DNA from: Lepisosteus oculatus
Taxonomy: Eukaryota; Chordata; Actinopteri; Semionotiformes; Lepisosteidae
NCBI RefSeq assembly: GCF_040954835.1
Contig: NC_090707.1
Coordinates: 22,958,570-23,022,569, forward strand
DNA length: 64,000 nt
Direction: 5' to 3'
Under the pieces are notes generated by a model. It ran no database searches, was not told the DNA's origin, and was given only the letters and a program-made list of their open reading frames with translations. Below, piece after piece: positions 50,706 through 62,850 of this stretch. The position numbers and the translations under genes were made by a program. Each line of letters starts with the position of its first letter. Position 1 is the stretch's first letter.

Positions 50706-53700
50706 AATACATAAAAATAAAACATTATATTATAAGATATTAAAATAATGTATTTAAAAATAACAGCATAAATCACACTTATTTAATTTACATTTACCCA
50801 TTATTTACTATGTAAAAAAATATATTGTGTTAATGTACTCAGGTGGTAGGACCAGCTGCTAATTTATGTGTTGTACTAATGACAGGTAGAGCATGTCTTT
50901 ACTTAATGCTTTATAAACTTTAAAAGATACTATAAGAAAAGTAATTACAGCACACACTTAAAGCATTTCCCACAAAACATATAGCAATTAAAATAACATA
51001 TAAAAGACCATAATGACTCAGAAAAAAAGCATACATGTCCTTTTCAATGCCACAGTTAAAAAAGAGACTGTAGTCATAAGCAGAAAGAGAAGCTATAAAG
51101 AAATGTTTTTGGTATGAAGGCTCAAGGACATATACAATATATTAACAACATATACAATACACTAACTTCAAATCATGTTTGTTTTATAAAATCTGAATGT
51201 CTGCAATAATGTTGTTACTTTTATTTTGATAACCTGTGACGCTGAATGAAGTCCAATTATCCAAACAAAGGTATGCACAAAATGTATTTGAAACTTCAAC
51301 AGATGTCCCTAATGTAATTATAACAAAAACATTACCCTATTCTAAGTTTCTGTTCTGCTAGAGATATGAAGACATAATGGATTGGAACGGCTTTAAACCT
51401 CAATTAGAGGGCATATCACGATGTTTCTTCAAAGTCCAACTTTTGTTGATGAGATGTGCCTCAGTTCTTACGTGCTTATGAGAAGTTTGCTGTATAAATA
51501 AGGAGACCGTAAGCATATGTGACTGTTTTTTGTTTAAAGTGCCTAGGAGCATTGTGGAAACAAGATACTTTTGATAATATTTCTTTCTTTTAAAATAATC
51601 CAGAAAGAAAAATTAAATGGTGTTTGTGTTTGGGGGGTGGGGGTGGGATGAAGATCAAAGATGTGATGTACAGAAAAAAGAATACACTGGCCTTCGCCTG
51701 CTGAAGATCATGCTGGTACCATATGATGTCAATTAGGATCATTTAGTGACCTATGTACTGTATCTTCAGATGGTGCAACAAAAATATATGATCTCATAAT
51801 TTATCACAATAATCTCAGTATTATTTTTTGTTTCTCACATTTCTTGTTTGAAGGAGTTTGGCCTGGAATATGTTCTCTGATTTTTAGCACCTCACTTGCC
51901 AAGCAGCCTGGAGACAGTGCTAGTATTGGCTCCTAGTACAGGATTAGCAATTAGAGCTCAATTCAGTAAAAGATCAAACATTAAATCACATCTATTTCAA
52001 CTCGGAATACTATTAAATTGGATTACATACTACTGTATAGTGTATATATACTGTATACTGTATCTTAAACTATATTAAGAGGTTTAAACTTCGGTTACAG
52101 ACAGATGTGACCCTTTTCAATCAAATTACTTTTTTTCCATGAAGATACATTTAATTACACCTTCACTCTACACTATGATGTAGTGCCTATTTCCCAATTG
52201 GTTATTGACCACGAATTTTCTATACTCATGTTTCCGCATTCTACACAGTCAATAATAATTATTTTGAAATTCGAAGAAAAAATGTTCTGGAGTGCCCCTG
52301 AGATAAATTTGGATTTGTTGAAACTCTCCATTGTATTACAGTTTCACATTCCTATCATTCTGCCCCACTTCTAATTTTCATTTATTTTTTTTTTCAATAT
52401 GAGATTCAATTGTCAATTGTCAGTCTTTTCTTGGATTATCACCTTATCTGTGGATCTGAAGATGGTTGATGAAGCCAATCTGGTATAGACAGACTCTACT
52501 GCGTTTTGTATATGTGTCCCCAATTAGATTAAGAAGTCCAGGGTTGATGACCACTTTCACAACACTCTGCTTCTAAAGTTACCATTTTTCAGTCTCATGT
52601 TATCATTGTACAGTTTGCTGAAATATAATTCCTGGCCACCTGAGATAGAACTAGAAAATAGTTTCTAACCACATGGTGTCCATGTTGCACTGAAAAATGT
52701 AGGCCTTGTGGACATCTTTAGATCTTTAGACCTCTAAGAGCTGTGTCTTATCTTGCATATGATCATCCAAGTGCGGGATGTTTGCTTCTTGTAACTTCTA
52801 CATTCCAGCCAGTACATGACTGGAAACAGTTCTGCTCCCACCTTGATTACCTGGCCACTAAAAGGTTTGGTAAAAGGGCTGGAAGATTTTGCTTTTAGTG
52901 AAGATGTCTGCATGATGCTTAATTTAGAGAAGTCGTTGTACACTAGCTGTTACACATCTTTCGTAAGAATGCTCTTGAAAGACAGGGGCCTTGATCTAAT
53001 GGCAGGCATGACTGGATGACATGCCTGCAGCCTTCATTTACTTTCTCCGCTAGGGAGATTTTGACATTGTCTTCTACCTGTTCTGTCATTCAGCCATTCA
53101 AAGTCTTTTTGCAGAGTACTGAACTTAGTAACAGCAGCTCTTAATGTCAGTAAAGGTTATTGATCAAACCTTCACAAGTTGATTAAACAGTTGGGATTTG
53201 AAAATCTCATGGCATTTCTCCTCATATGTCCAGTTCCTTTTTAACCACAAAGGGAGAGTGCAGTGAAATATATGGTTTGTGAAAAGACTAAGAAATGTCT
53301 GATGAAAAATAAATTTGCTTTCAGCTTCATCTCAATTAACCAAATGTCAAGTGACACCTAGCTGGATGAATGGAAACATCATTTTAACGTGGGTAACTCA
53401 GCACCAGTACACCCTGCTGAAAGCTGTTCCAGGACTCATCACACACAATCAGGTAGCCAACTGACAGTGACTGACACTTTTGTTAGTAACAGGAAAGTGT
53501 AATACAATTTTAAAAGAATTCCTTTAACCTCTATTTTTGATTAAGAACAGTATAACTTTCATCTCTGCTTTTTGAGAAGCTACTTTTAAAGGTGCAATAT
53601 AAAGTTTATTCGTACTCCTCTAAAAATACTACTCACCTTCACTTTAATTTTAGGCTTAAATACACAGATACATTAGCTAATCAATGGCCTGCTAGATGTA

Positions 53701-54519
53701 TTAGTATTTAAATAAGATATGTGGAAAAAATAGTCTTGATAACATACAAGAGAACTGGAATAATGTGCAGTTCTATAATGTTGTATTTGGATATATCAGT
53801 TAAGCATAATAAAAATACCAAAAATTAAAAGCTGACCTGCAATTATTGAATTGTATTTATTCACATCTGCATTCATACATCTATGTTAAAATACTGACAG
53901 AATAACTAATCTCTGTCAGTGATATTGTAAATTACATTAATTCATCCCATACGGTCGATGATTAGTTGTACAATTTGTTTTGTATATACTCCACAGGATA
54001 GTGGGGTCAGTCTTTTGCATATATCACACACATGCAAGATTTCATGTCTTCTATTCCATAAAACCAGTTACAGGTAAGTTGTGAGCCCCAATAAATGATT
54101 TGGATTTGCTCAACCTTTTTCATTCAGGAGTATGAATTTGTCATACCTTGGAGTAAAATATGACATTTCTGCTCAATCAAAACTGTGTCTTTTAAAATAT
54201 GGATAAAATGCACCATTTACTGGTACCTTTTGTTCATTGCATGAAACGTTTATATAAAATATAAAAAAGAACAAGTAAACCAAAATGAATTTAAATGTTA
54301 AAGCACTGAAGAAACTGAGAAAACACAACAGAACAAACAGTTCAGACCAAAGTGATAACTCTGTTTGTCTTTAGAAAGTGCACTCTTTTTCTGGTTTCAT
54401 GATGTAAACATGCAAGAAAACCAATTGATTTTTGAGTATCCCAGCAGAAAAATTGAAAGAAGCAAATAGAGGAGTAATTTTCTTTCATATTATAACTTCT
54501 TATCTGTGCTTTAGGAAAT
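50706..54519. other. Unassigned part of IGFBP2 intron 1
   Basis: AT-rich DNA with no exon. It contains a G-rich run (51631-51647) and TACTGTA-type words near 52030-52065. No mobile element is recognised. Confidence 0.4.
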
Positions 54520-54960
54520 GAAAGCACAGTGGGCAATGTTATTATTGGCTGTGTAACACAAATGTCTCAGCCCTGTTTCTGCTGGCTAGGGATCCATGCA
54601 TGCAGCTGTTTCAGATCAATTAGTAGCATTATTTGTGCTCAATTAAATCAGCTCATTTACACTTTACAAACTAGACTAGTCATTACACCTCAAAGGCCTG
54701 TTCTGCTTTGTCAGGGAGTCAATGTAAGTCACAACAAAACCCCTTTTATCTCACAAAGTTCACTTATCTGGTGGAAAACAAATCAGAAGAGTCAGAAAAA
54801 AACACAATGAGCTAAACACAATTAGCTTGTTTGAAACAATTACATGAAAGAGGTTGTAAGGAATAGTAACAAGACCAAAGGCTTTTAAAGTTGTCCCGAA
54901 AAGGGTCTTAATTCTTATTTGCTCCATAAAGTAAAAAATCTTCAGGCTTTACGCAAACGT
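54520..54960. promoter_or_regulatory. Candidate regulatory element close to IGFBP2 exon 1
   Basis: A complex, non-repetitive stretch just inside intron 1 (about 200 bases from exon 1). It includes ttattattggctgtg (CCAAT-type on the other strand), ctcaattaaatcagctcatttac, cacttatctgg (GATA/E-box type) and acacaattagcttg. It is a candidate enhancer by texture and location only. Confidence 0.28.
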
Positions 54961-55179
54961 TGAAGCAATTTTGGAGATTTAGCATGGAAAATAGCTATCG
55001 AGATTGTTCTGTACATTACAGTCGACTCGGAGAATAAACGTGTGTTTATAAAAAGAAGATAACGTAATAAAAAACGGGAAGCAGATTATAAAAACATAAA
55101 CTTGCAGGACTCCTGTAACAAAAAATAATTGAAGGATACCACTTTTTTTCTTAAAAAAATGAAATTATACAGTACGTAC

Positions 55180-55540
55180 CACTACCAGTTCCATGTTCCT
55201 GGCTCCCAGTGCCTTCTCCGTCTACTCTTCGTCCGCAAGTTCCAGATCCCTTCACCAGCTCTTCCAGGGGTAAATCGGAGTCTGGCTTTGGGTAACAGCG
55301 AAGCCCACTAGAGCATCTTGGGGTGTAGACCCCGCAGGATTCACCCTCTAGTCTAGCGCACACGGGACAGCACCCGCAGCCGTGCTCCCTCACAATCTCC
55401 AAGCAAGTTGTCACAAGCTTCGGACAGTCAGCCTGCCGCTCAGCGGAGCAGACGGGACAACGGAAAACCAAGTCACCTAGTACGGTGCCCGAGAATGCCA
55501 CTGATGCCAACAGTAAGATGCTGCCAAAGAGAGAGACCAT
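55180..55540 (-). CDS. igfbp2: IGFBP-2, coding exon 1 of 4 (signal peptide and IGFBP domain)
   Basis: Secreted insulin-like growth factor-binding protein 2. The product joins, on the minus strand, 55540-55180, 37347-37166, 36607-36467 and 36020-35862 (843 bases with stop, 280 aa). Exon 1 encodes residues 1-120 plus one base. Residues 1 to about 22 form a signal peptide ([18 protein letters not shown]). The IGFBP domain follows, with 12 cysteines (28, 31, 39, 46, 55, 57, 58, 61, 69, 76, 82, 102) and GCGCCPVC at 54-61. [20 protein letters not shown] and [13 protein letters not shown] are typical of IGFBP-2. The ATG context is good (AAAATGG). The donor is GTACGT and the intron is phase 1. A cysteine after the donor in the open frame belongs to the intron. 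Confidence 0.95.
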
Positions 55541-57875
55541 TTTGCCTTTAGCAAAATAATAATGGGTCCAAACTATGTCAGAGTTACTTCAGGTGTAAAG
55601 CTGAACTGGAGGCGGACAGGTGAAGATCAGAAATGCAATCTGCAGGGTCCTATCAACTGACGGGTTCGTCTATCTAAGCCATCTAGCGAAACGAACATAA
55701 AAGCACAGGGTCTGTAAATGGGGTACTTGTACCCGAATCAAAAGACATTGTATGGCGGTTGAATATTGGTTATTATCTAATTTTATTAATGTCATCTATG
55801 TATTAGCGTCATATCCTCATCTACTAGTGTAGTGCGGAAAATATTATTTTTAAGTTTTGTTTTTTAACTTGTTTAAAATAAGGATTACTTTTTTTATAAA
55901 TAGACTGGAAGTGTAGTGGTAAAAAAGGATTACATAATGAAATATAAGGGGTTAAGATTTCATTTATTCTCAAGAATATAAGTCTAGCTGTTGCTTTCTT
56001 TAAAAACAATTTAATAATTACCCTTTACTTTTAGTTTTTGTAACACATAAATTCTTTCAAAACGCCCAAACTGTCTAATATTTCATTACTGTACTGAGAA
56101 CAATTTAATCACCACTAATAAAAGCATTCTAAATCCCTTTCACGTCCAACGCAATACGTTTGTATGTTCAGAGATGATGTCTATAAGTAGTTAAATGTTT
56201 TTAAACATTGTAGAATATGTTGTAATTAATATGAACATTTCTCCAGGTAATTATCATATGATATTTAACTGAAACCTACTAGATTTGTTGCAAAACTTGT
56301 GAGATTCTTTAAGAAAAAAAAAAGACCTTTATATTATGAGGTAAATACCTCCTAAAATTAATGGTTCCATCATCTCTTTGAGACATTGAAGTGTATATTC
56401 TCTTTTGGGAGCCACAAGATTACAGTGGTTAAATTCTGTTTGTTGTGTATTGATTACCAAGAAGAAAGCTTAGCCACCAGAACACTTAGCCACCAGAAAA
56501 AAGCTTCTATTAACCCATATACTGTAGTACAGCAGTTCATTTTTTTTGCCCTGGAGACTGATAATTGTTGATTTAAGCTTACAAAAATAGCTCCTCAATC
56601 TGAAACTTAATGCTCCCATGACAGGCTTGCAGATATAAATGAGGATTATTTTGTTTTGTGGGTGTCTACTGATTTCATGGCATTTATATATGTATGGTTT
56701 GCTGCCAGTTTTTCTTTGGAGAGCTTTAAAGAAAGAAGGGCTTTTGCAAGTCTAGTTTAAGCAGGAGTTAGATGGAGTTGGTGTTTGTATAGAACCTCAT
56801 ATGTCATTTAAAAAAAAAGAAACTGTACAAGAGCAACATTACAGTTTTATAAATATATTTAATGTACCATATCTGCAGAGAGACCTTTTAACTGACTATA
56901 ATTTGTAAGGTAAAAAATGATAAATCACAGTTATACATCACAGATTATCAAACAAAACAGGAAAATATCTGAAGGCATTTAATGTATTACATGTATAAAG
57001 CTGATATAATAAATATAGAAAAATAGAAATATATATTGAAAATACATTTATAATGACATCCTCTATTCAGATCTTTTTGATTCAATGGCACCATATACAG
57101 CATTACTAAAACCTATTATTCGTTTAATCCAGATTAAATCAATCCTAAAATGTTTGACCATGTGTTAATGTTAAGGGCTTGATACTGGTCTACACTGAAC
57201 ACTTCAGGATGTCTTCATGGAATTGTAAACCCTTTTTTTAAATATTAAAATAATTGTGGAATTCATTTTTATTACACGTCTGTTTTTATTTAGAATTGTT
57301 TTTGTTGCTATAGCCACTCAGTTTGAGGTGTCCTACTTACTTTACCTTCAAATACACACCATCATGCCACAATGACCACCTCATGCCAGAGGTTTAAATC
57401 TGATCGTAGCGCCACATACATACAGGGTACAAGTGCCCGGGATGCTGCTGTAGTCTTTGTGTTCACTAAGAAGACATATATAGAGTATAGAGAGCCTTGG
57501 CCAGCTAATTTCACCCTACCCTCAGCAGCATTTAGTCAATTGTGCATCACTGTTTGAGGACTCCCAGTCATAGTTGACTAGTGACATGGCCCAGTCTTGA
57601 ACATGCTGAATAATTAATCATAAACTTGGGAGGCCCCTTAATTGAGAGACATTTTCATTTACCTGTATAGTCTTGGACAGGTTTTCACTTCCTCCTGGCT
57701 TTTTTTCAAACTGTGATATTTAAGTCTTTCAAACAGTATAAGAACATGCAAACTGAGAAAGGGAAGGTCATGTTGCTCTTCTAACTCATTTTATTTATTT
57801 GTGTCATCAAATTAATTTCTGAAAGAATCCCGGAGAATCAGCTTTGTCATCTTTTCAGTTAATGAGAACTGAGAT
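55541..57875. other. IGFBP2 upstream region (5' UTR and promoter side), otherwise gene-free
   Basis: The first ~200 bases, more GC-rich than the rest, are likely IGFBP2 5' UTR and proximal promoter (minus strand), but no defined core-promoter element can be defended; mammalian IGFBP2 promoters lack a TATA box. Farther out it is AT-rich. A short duplication of cttagccaccagaa occurs within 56469-56499. A stretch at about 57370-57600 is more complex but unassigned. Confidence 0.4.
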
Positions 57876-58130
57876 CTGAGTTTCCACTTGTGTTCTCTTG
57901 TTCATGTTTCACTGTTAAATTGGAAGAAGTCTACCAGGTCAACTTCATCATCAGTGTCTTTGAGGATTTTGAATACTTGAAATAAGTCCCCTCAAAATCT
58001 GTTCAGGGCTTAAAAAAGAATTAGTCTTGAAAAGACTTAAAGAATCAATTATTTTAGGATGTTAGCATATGAAATTCCTTTAAACGTTGGAATGTAACTG
58101 GTAAGTCTTCTTTGGCCTGATTCCAGAAAA
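57876..58130 (-). mobile_element. CR1-like LINE 3' region, antisense, decayed
   Basis: The plus strand reads as the reverse complement of a familiar LINE block: ...ctttgaggattttgaatacttgaaataagtcccctcaaaatctgttcag... followed by gcatatgaaattcctttaaac...ggtaagtcttctttggcctgattccag. In the sense orientation this corresponds to the region downstream of the reverse transcriptase. Not intact. Confidence 0.5.
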
Positions 58131-58499
58131 AAAAAATTATAAAGTCATGATAGAAACCGTACACAATACACAAATACAATCTTCTAAATCTCTTGTACAA
58201 TTTTGACATCCTTTGATTTATATTCTGTACTTTAATCTATATATCCTCTTACAAAGTATGCATTTTATAATTTTACTGTATTGTTTAAGAGAGGGAAAGT
58301 CTGCTGCCAACATGTAAGGCTCTGTACTTCTCTTGTCAGCAGCCAGGTATATGTCCAGTTCTGAATTTCATTTAAGTGTGTTTGAGTTTTCATCTATTTG
58401 TATTTATTATTTGGACTTAGTTAGCTTAATCATTAGACCACTGGTAAACAACCTCTTGTCTGTAAAGACAGGTGTAATACACATCTATAGTATTCAAAA

Positions 58500-59025
58500 A
58501 TTGCTTTAGTTACACCCATCTATAAGGTAACAACAATCCACAGAGGTAAAAAAAAAACAAGCGAAGCAATTATAGACCAGCAGGTATTACCTTATATTAC
58601 TGTTATGAAGACAATAATTACATTTAAACTAGAAGATCAACCATATGGAAATAGGATTATAGAGGATAGCCTACATGGATTTAGAAAAGGTATCCCTTAC
58701 TTAACTTACTTATAAAAACTCTTTAAAAAAGCAACATCAGTAATAGATACAAACAGCGCATACAGTAATGGATACAAACTATACTTAGTTTTACATAAGG
58801 CTTTTGATAAAGTTCACATAAATGATTAATCTTTCAAGTAAAGATAATAGACATGCAGGATAATGTACTGTACAGTATTTGGATTGAGAGCTAGTTAATG
58901 GATAGACAACAGAGACTAATGGTAAAGATTGAATTCTCCAGTTGGAGTGTTGTGTTAATTGGAATACCTATGGGTCTATATTAGGAACAATGCTCTTCCT
59001 TTATATCAATTAATTTAATCAGTGG
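58500..59025 (+). mobile_element. CR1-like LINE reverse transcriptase fragment, decayed
   Basis: Broken translation shows family blocks in the right order. NYRP appears near 58567, then LHGFRKG near 58674-58693. A KAFDKV-like remnant (aaggcttttgataaagttcac) lies at 58798-58818, WLMDRQQRLMV near 58892-58925, and a VPQGSILG/PLLF-like remnant near 58955-59005. Stops and frameshifts are throughout. Confidence 0.55.
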
Positions 59026-59659
59026 TCCTCAAAGCTGCACCCAAAGACAAATTAATGCTTATGAAAAAAGCCCAAAATGCTAAAAACAAGAAAAAACTTT
59101 ATCTTTCTACAGCCCAAGGTATGTTCCTGACTTAAAAGAGATAATCTTCAGTAAAGACCAAGTGAAACATTAATTTTACACAGTAACCTTTTTCTTCTAA
59201 AACCTACCCATGATTATTTCTTAGGTGCTTTACTTTATCCATTCCTGTTTCATGCCGTTGTAATACAATTAATTGTAATAATTGTAATGCTGTTGTTACA
59301 TTGAGTGGAGGCAAATAAAGTTTTTATAAGCAATTACTAACACTAATACTGTTAAAATTGTTTTGGCTTTTTGAACTGTCTTAACTGTATCTGTGCATGT
59401 GTTTCATAAAACATTTTAACAAATTCTAAATCAGATCTGAATATTATACCCCCATAATATTGTACTAATGTTATTTGGCATAGTCTAATCTATTTTAGCA
59501 TGCCCTTAAATCAGTAACACATCTTAACCTTGTTGCAATTTACTGCGAGGATCACTGGCTATATTCTAGTATAATTAGTAAATAAGGATAATTGACAAAT
59601 ACAAAAAAGGGATATTAAGCAAAATCTGTAGAACCTGTAAAAGATATTCAGAAAGATCA

Positions 59660-59945
59660 TCCATCCATTTTCTAATCGCTTTATCCAATACAGGGTTCCA
59701 ATACAATCCAGTAGGGGAGTTGGATCCTATCCCAGCAAGCAAGAGTGCAAGGCAGGATACACCTTGGACTATACACCAGGCCATCACAAGATGCATACAG
59801 ACACAAACACACACCCCACATCCAATTTTCCCAGAAGTCATTTAACCTAGTAATATGTTTTTGGACTGTGGGAAGAAATCCACAAGAACAGGGGGATAAC
59901 ATAAAACACCCCAGGAATAGCTGCAATGCTAAATCCTGTGCCAAT
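59660..59945 (+). repeat. Dispersed fish repeat, longer copy
   Basis: It opens atccatccattttctaatcgctttatcc. It then has gatcctatcccagcaagc...gcaaggcaggatacaccttgg, the block ccaattttcccagaagtcatttaacctag and tttttggactgtgggaag. It ends aatcctgtgcc. It shares the central block with 47240-47430 in the same orientation. Class is not certain. Confidence 0.7.
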
Positions 59946-60254
59946 CTCAGAATGAGCAAGTAAATGAAAATTAATATAGATTATTCCAGAGTACTATATA
60001 CAGGTAACAAAATTATAAATGTTCAATAACAGATGCATTAAAAAAGCAAGATACTGTATGAAAAAGACATGTTTATGTTGATATACTATTTCATCTTCTA
60101 TACAGTGTGGGGAAGCAAAGGACAAACAATGTTACAATAAACAGTTACAACTGCTGATTTTAACACAAGGGATACTATGTTAATGTACAGTAAGACATCA
60201 TTTAAAATACAATGTTCACCATTTTATACCATCTGTTACTGAACATTTGAAGAA

Positions 60255-60690
60255 AAAAAAGAGGAAAATGTTTTCTGGATTCAGTCCAGAAAAGAGAGAC
60301 TAGATGCATTCTGAAGCTAGAATGGAAGTATAAAGGAAATTAATCTTTTTAGTTTTGCACAGTCTTGAAGTGGACCTGATTCAAGTATTCAGACACTGAA
60401 AAAGTTAACCCAATGGACATCTTTAGAGTTGCAGATAAAACAGCAGAGGACACAATTGGAAATTATGGAGATGTTCATTTAAAAATGAGACTAGAACTAG
60501 CTGTGGGTGTCTACAGCAAGCTACCCAGCCATGTTGTTGAAGTTAACACCCTAATACTGTATCTTTCATGAAATAATTTGTGAAAATCTTCAGTGAACTA
60601 GATTCTGGTATTGTTATTAAGCTATTCATTTTTGCACATGATACCATGTTAAGAGGATTGGCAAACACTTTAAGAACAGCAAATTAAATT
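60255..60690 (+). mobile_element. Rearranged CR1-like LINE fragments
   Basis: 60275-60600 resembles the LINE region downstream of the reverse transcriptase, including gtctacagcaagctacccagccatgttgttgaag, a block shared with the remnant near 9627-9663. Directly after it, 60628-60672 resembles the catalytic block FADDTKLRGLANT (here ttgcacatgataccatgttaagaggattggcaaacact). The order is the reverse of an intact LINE, so these are two insertions or a rearranged one. Confidence 0.5.
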
Positions 60691-60944
60691 TTAAAAATAG
60701 ATTAAATTCAAAACTGGATTATGCTCACCCTTTTACCCAAACTGGTTTTCTATGCAAATACATGAATTACATTGAATGTCTTTGGCCCACAATTTAAAAA
60801 AATACCTTAAATGATATGGTTTATTGAAAGCTTTCTATAAACCTAAATATAATGTATCATATCATATTACTATAAAGATTATCTTCTAATTTAGTTCAAA
60901 TTTTTGCCTCCACATCTTCCATGAAAAATAAATAAAACATATTG

Positions 60945-61112
60945 GCTAGGACCATTTTTGAGGATGAGTGATTCATTAGCAAGTTTCCAGTCAATTGGTA
61001 TAACTCCTGCTTTGAGTGACTGTTGAAACAATTTTGCTAATGGCCTTTAAATAGCGCCTCTCATTTCCTTTAGTGTATTTGGTAGAAGAGCAGCACACCC
61101 TGGAGACTTTTA
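60945..61112 (-). mobile_element. CR1-like LINE, antisense N-terminal RT fragment
   Basis: On the minus strand, with shifts of frame, the sequence reads approximately SPGCAALLPNTLKEMRGAI, then LAKLFQQSLKAGVIPIDW and KLANESLIL. This is the block that precedes the reverse transcriptase fingers in CR1-like LINEs. It abuts the microsatellite and SINE at 61119. Confidence 0.55.
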
Positions 61113-61118
61113 ATACTT

Positions 61119-61178
<60 letters not shown>
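61119..61178. repeat. (TAA)n microsatellite
   Basis: About 20 uninterrupted TAA/ATA units. It lies at the 3' end of the minus-strand SINE that follows, so it probably grew from that element's ATT-type tail. Confidence 0.95.
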
Positions 61179-61710
61179 TGCTTACACTTATATAGCACTT
61201 TTCTGGACACCACTCAAAGTGCTTTACAGGTAATGAGGACTCCCCTCCACCAATGTCTAGCATCCACTTGGCACCAGAACGCTCACCACACATCAGCTAT
61301 TAGTGGGTAGGAGAACAGAGTGACGAAGCCAATTCATAGATGGGGATTATTAGGAGGCCATGATTGGGTAAGGGCCAATGGGAAATTTGGCCAGGATGCT
61401 GGGGTTACACCCCTACTCTTTTCATGAAATGCCCTGGGATTTTAATGACCACAGAGAGTCAGGACCTCAGTTTTATGTCTCTTCCAAAAGGACAGCACTT
61501 GTTTACAGTATAGTGTCCCTGTCACTATACTGGGGCATTAGGACCCACATGGACCGCAGGGTGAGCACCCCCTGCTGGCCCCACTAACACCTGTTCCAGC
61601 AGCAACCTTAGTGTTTCCCAGGAGTCTCCCATCCAGGTACTGATCAGGCTCACACCTGCTTAGCTTCAGTGGGTTGCCAGTTGTGAGTTGCAGGGTGATA
61701 TGGCTGCTGG
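61179..61710 (-). mobile_element. Full-length 5S-rRNA-derived SINE, minus strand
   Basis: The same family as 48788-49342, in opposite orientation. From 61179 it reads the complement of the 3' end (attgcttacacttatatagcacttttctggacac), then the body. It ends with the complement of the 5S head (cctgcttagcttcag, tcccatccaggtactgatcaggctcac, ggtgatatggctgctgg). A short (CTTTTA)n run follows at about 61717-61741. Minor deletions relative to the other copies (near 61255-61275) mark it as aged. Confidence 0.88.
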
Positions 61711-61741
61711 CAAGAACTTTTACTTTTACTTTTACTTTTAC

Positions 61742-62357
61742 TGTTATTTTGCTTATACTATTTAATAAAGAACTTTATTTTTACACAGCTTTATATATGT
61801 AGTATATTTATTCCTTAGTAAATGCCCCAAGTGAAATATTAATTTAATACATTCACCATTTCCTTTCATCTTCTAATATTCCTCCTTAATATCTCACTTT
61901 ACTTTATCTTTAATGATTATACAAAGTACTTGCTTTCTCCTTAAATGTTTCTTAATTGACTTTTCTAACCATTTAACCATTTTTGTCACAGTTTTCTAAA
62001 CCTTAAGGTATTTAATTCTGGGACAAAGTTTAAATGTTTCATTCTCTTCTGAAGATTCCATATCTTAACCCTTTGTAAATCTCTTAAATCATGTCTCATT
62101 CCTTTAAAGTCTGTTTTCCTAAAACTGTAAACATTTGTTTAAGACTCTACCTGCATATTCCCACAATGCACTTTAAAGTACACTGTATAATGGTCCCAGT
62201 TCTCTAATTGTTCTCTGACCTTTCTTTTCCATAATCTGTTTTGACTGTTTGAAAAGTATTTTCAGATTGGTACTATTACATGAAACAAACTGCAACTAAC
62301 ATTCATTTAATTCCCTGCTCAATCTTACAAATTTAAACTGTAAATCCTTAATTCAAA
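61742..62357. other. Spacer between two SINE copies
   Basis: About 600 bases of AT-rich DNA between two SINEs in the same orientation. No gene or repeat recognised. Confidence 0.45.
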
Positions 62358-62850
62358 TATAATAATAATAATTATAATAATAATTGCTTACACTTATATA
62401 GCGCTTTTTCTGAACACTCCACTCAAAGCACTTTACAGGTAATGGGGACTCCCCTCCACCACCACCACCAATGTGCAGCATCCACCTGGATGATGCGACG
62501 GCAGCCATAGTGCACCAGAACGCTCACCACACATCAGCTATCAGTGGGGAGGAGAGCAGAGTAATGAAGCCAATTCATAGATGCGGATTATTAGGAGGCC
62601 ATGATTGGTAAAGGCCAATGGGAAATGTGGCCAGGACGCTGGGGTTACACCCCTAGTCTTTTCGAGAAACGCCCTGGGATTTTTAATGACCACAGAGAGT
62701 CAGGACCTTGGTTTTACATCTCATCCGAAGGACGGCGCCTGTTTACAGTATAGTGTCCCCGTCACTATACTGGGGCATTAGGACCCAAATGGACTGCAGG
62801 ATGAGCGCCCCCTGCTGGCCCCACTAACACCTCTTCCAGCAGCAACCTTA
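62358..62850 (-). mobile_element. 5'-truncated 5S-type SINE, minus strand
   Basis: Starts with an interrupted ATA-rich tail (62358-62383). It then follows the same SINE body, including the complement of gcgctatataagtgtaagcaatt, cctggatgatgcgacggcagccat and cccctgctggccccactaacacc. It stops at gcagcaacctta, just where the main 5S-like head would begin, so the head is missing. A short CCA expansion lies near 62456-62470. Confidence 0.87.

Larger units (their letters stand above)
37348..55179 (-). other. igfbp2: IGFBP2 intron 1 (17.8 kb)
   Basis: A phase-1 intron from GTACGT at 55179 to the TAGCAG acceptor. It contains a copy of a dispersed fish repeat (47240-47430), a full-length 5S SINE (48788-49342), an RTE-like LINE insertion (49474-50689) and two possible regulatory stretches (46480-46990, 54520-54960). 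A GC-rich patch of about 70 bases lies at 38628-38695. No other gene was found; the rest is AT-rich and unassigned. Confidence 0.8.

Noticed and set aside
51631..51647. G-quadruplex candidate in IGFBP2 intron 1
   Set aside because: Only three clear G runs are present on the strand.
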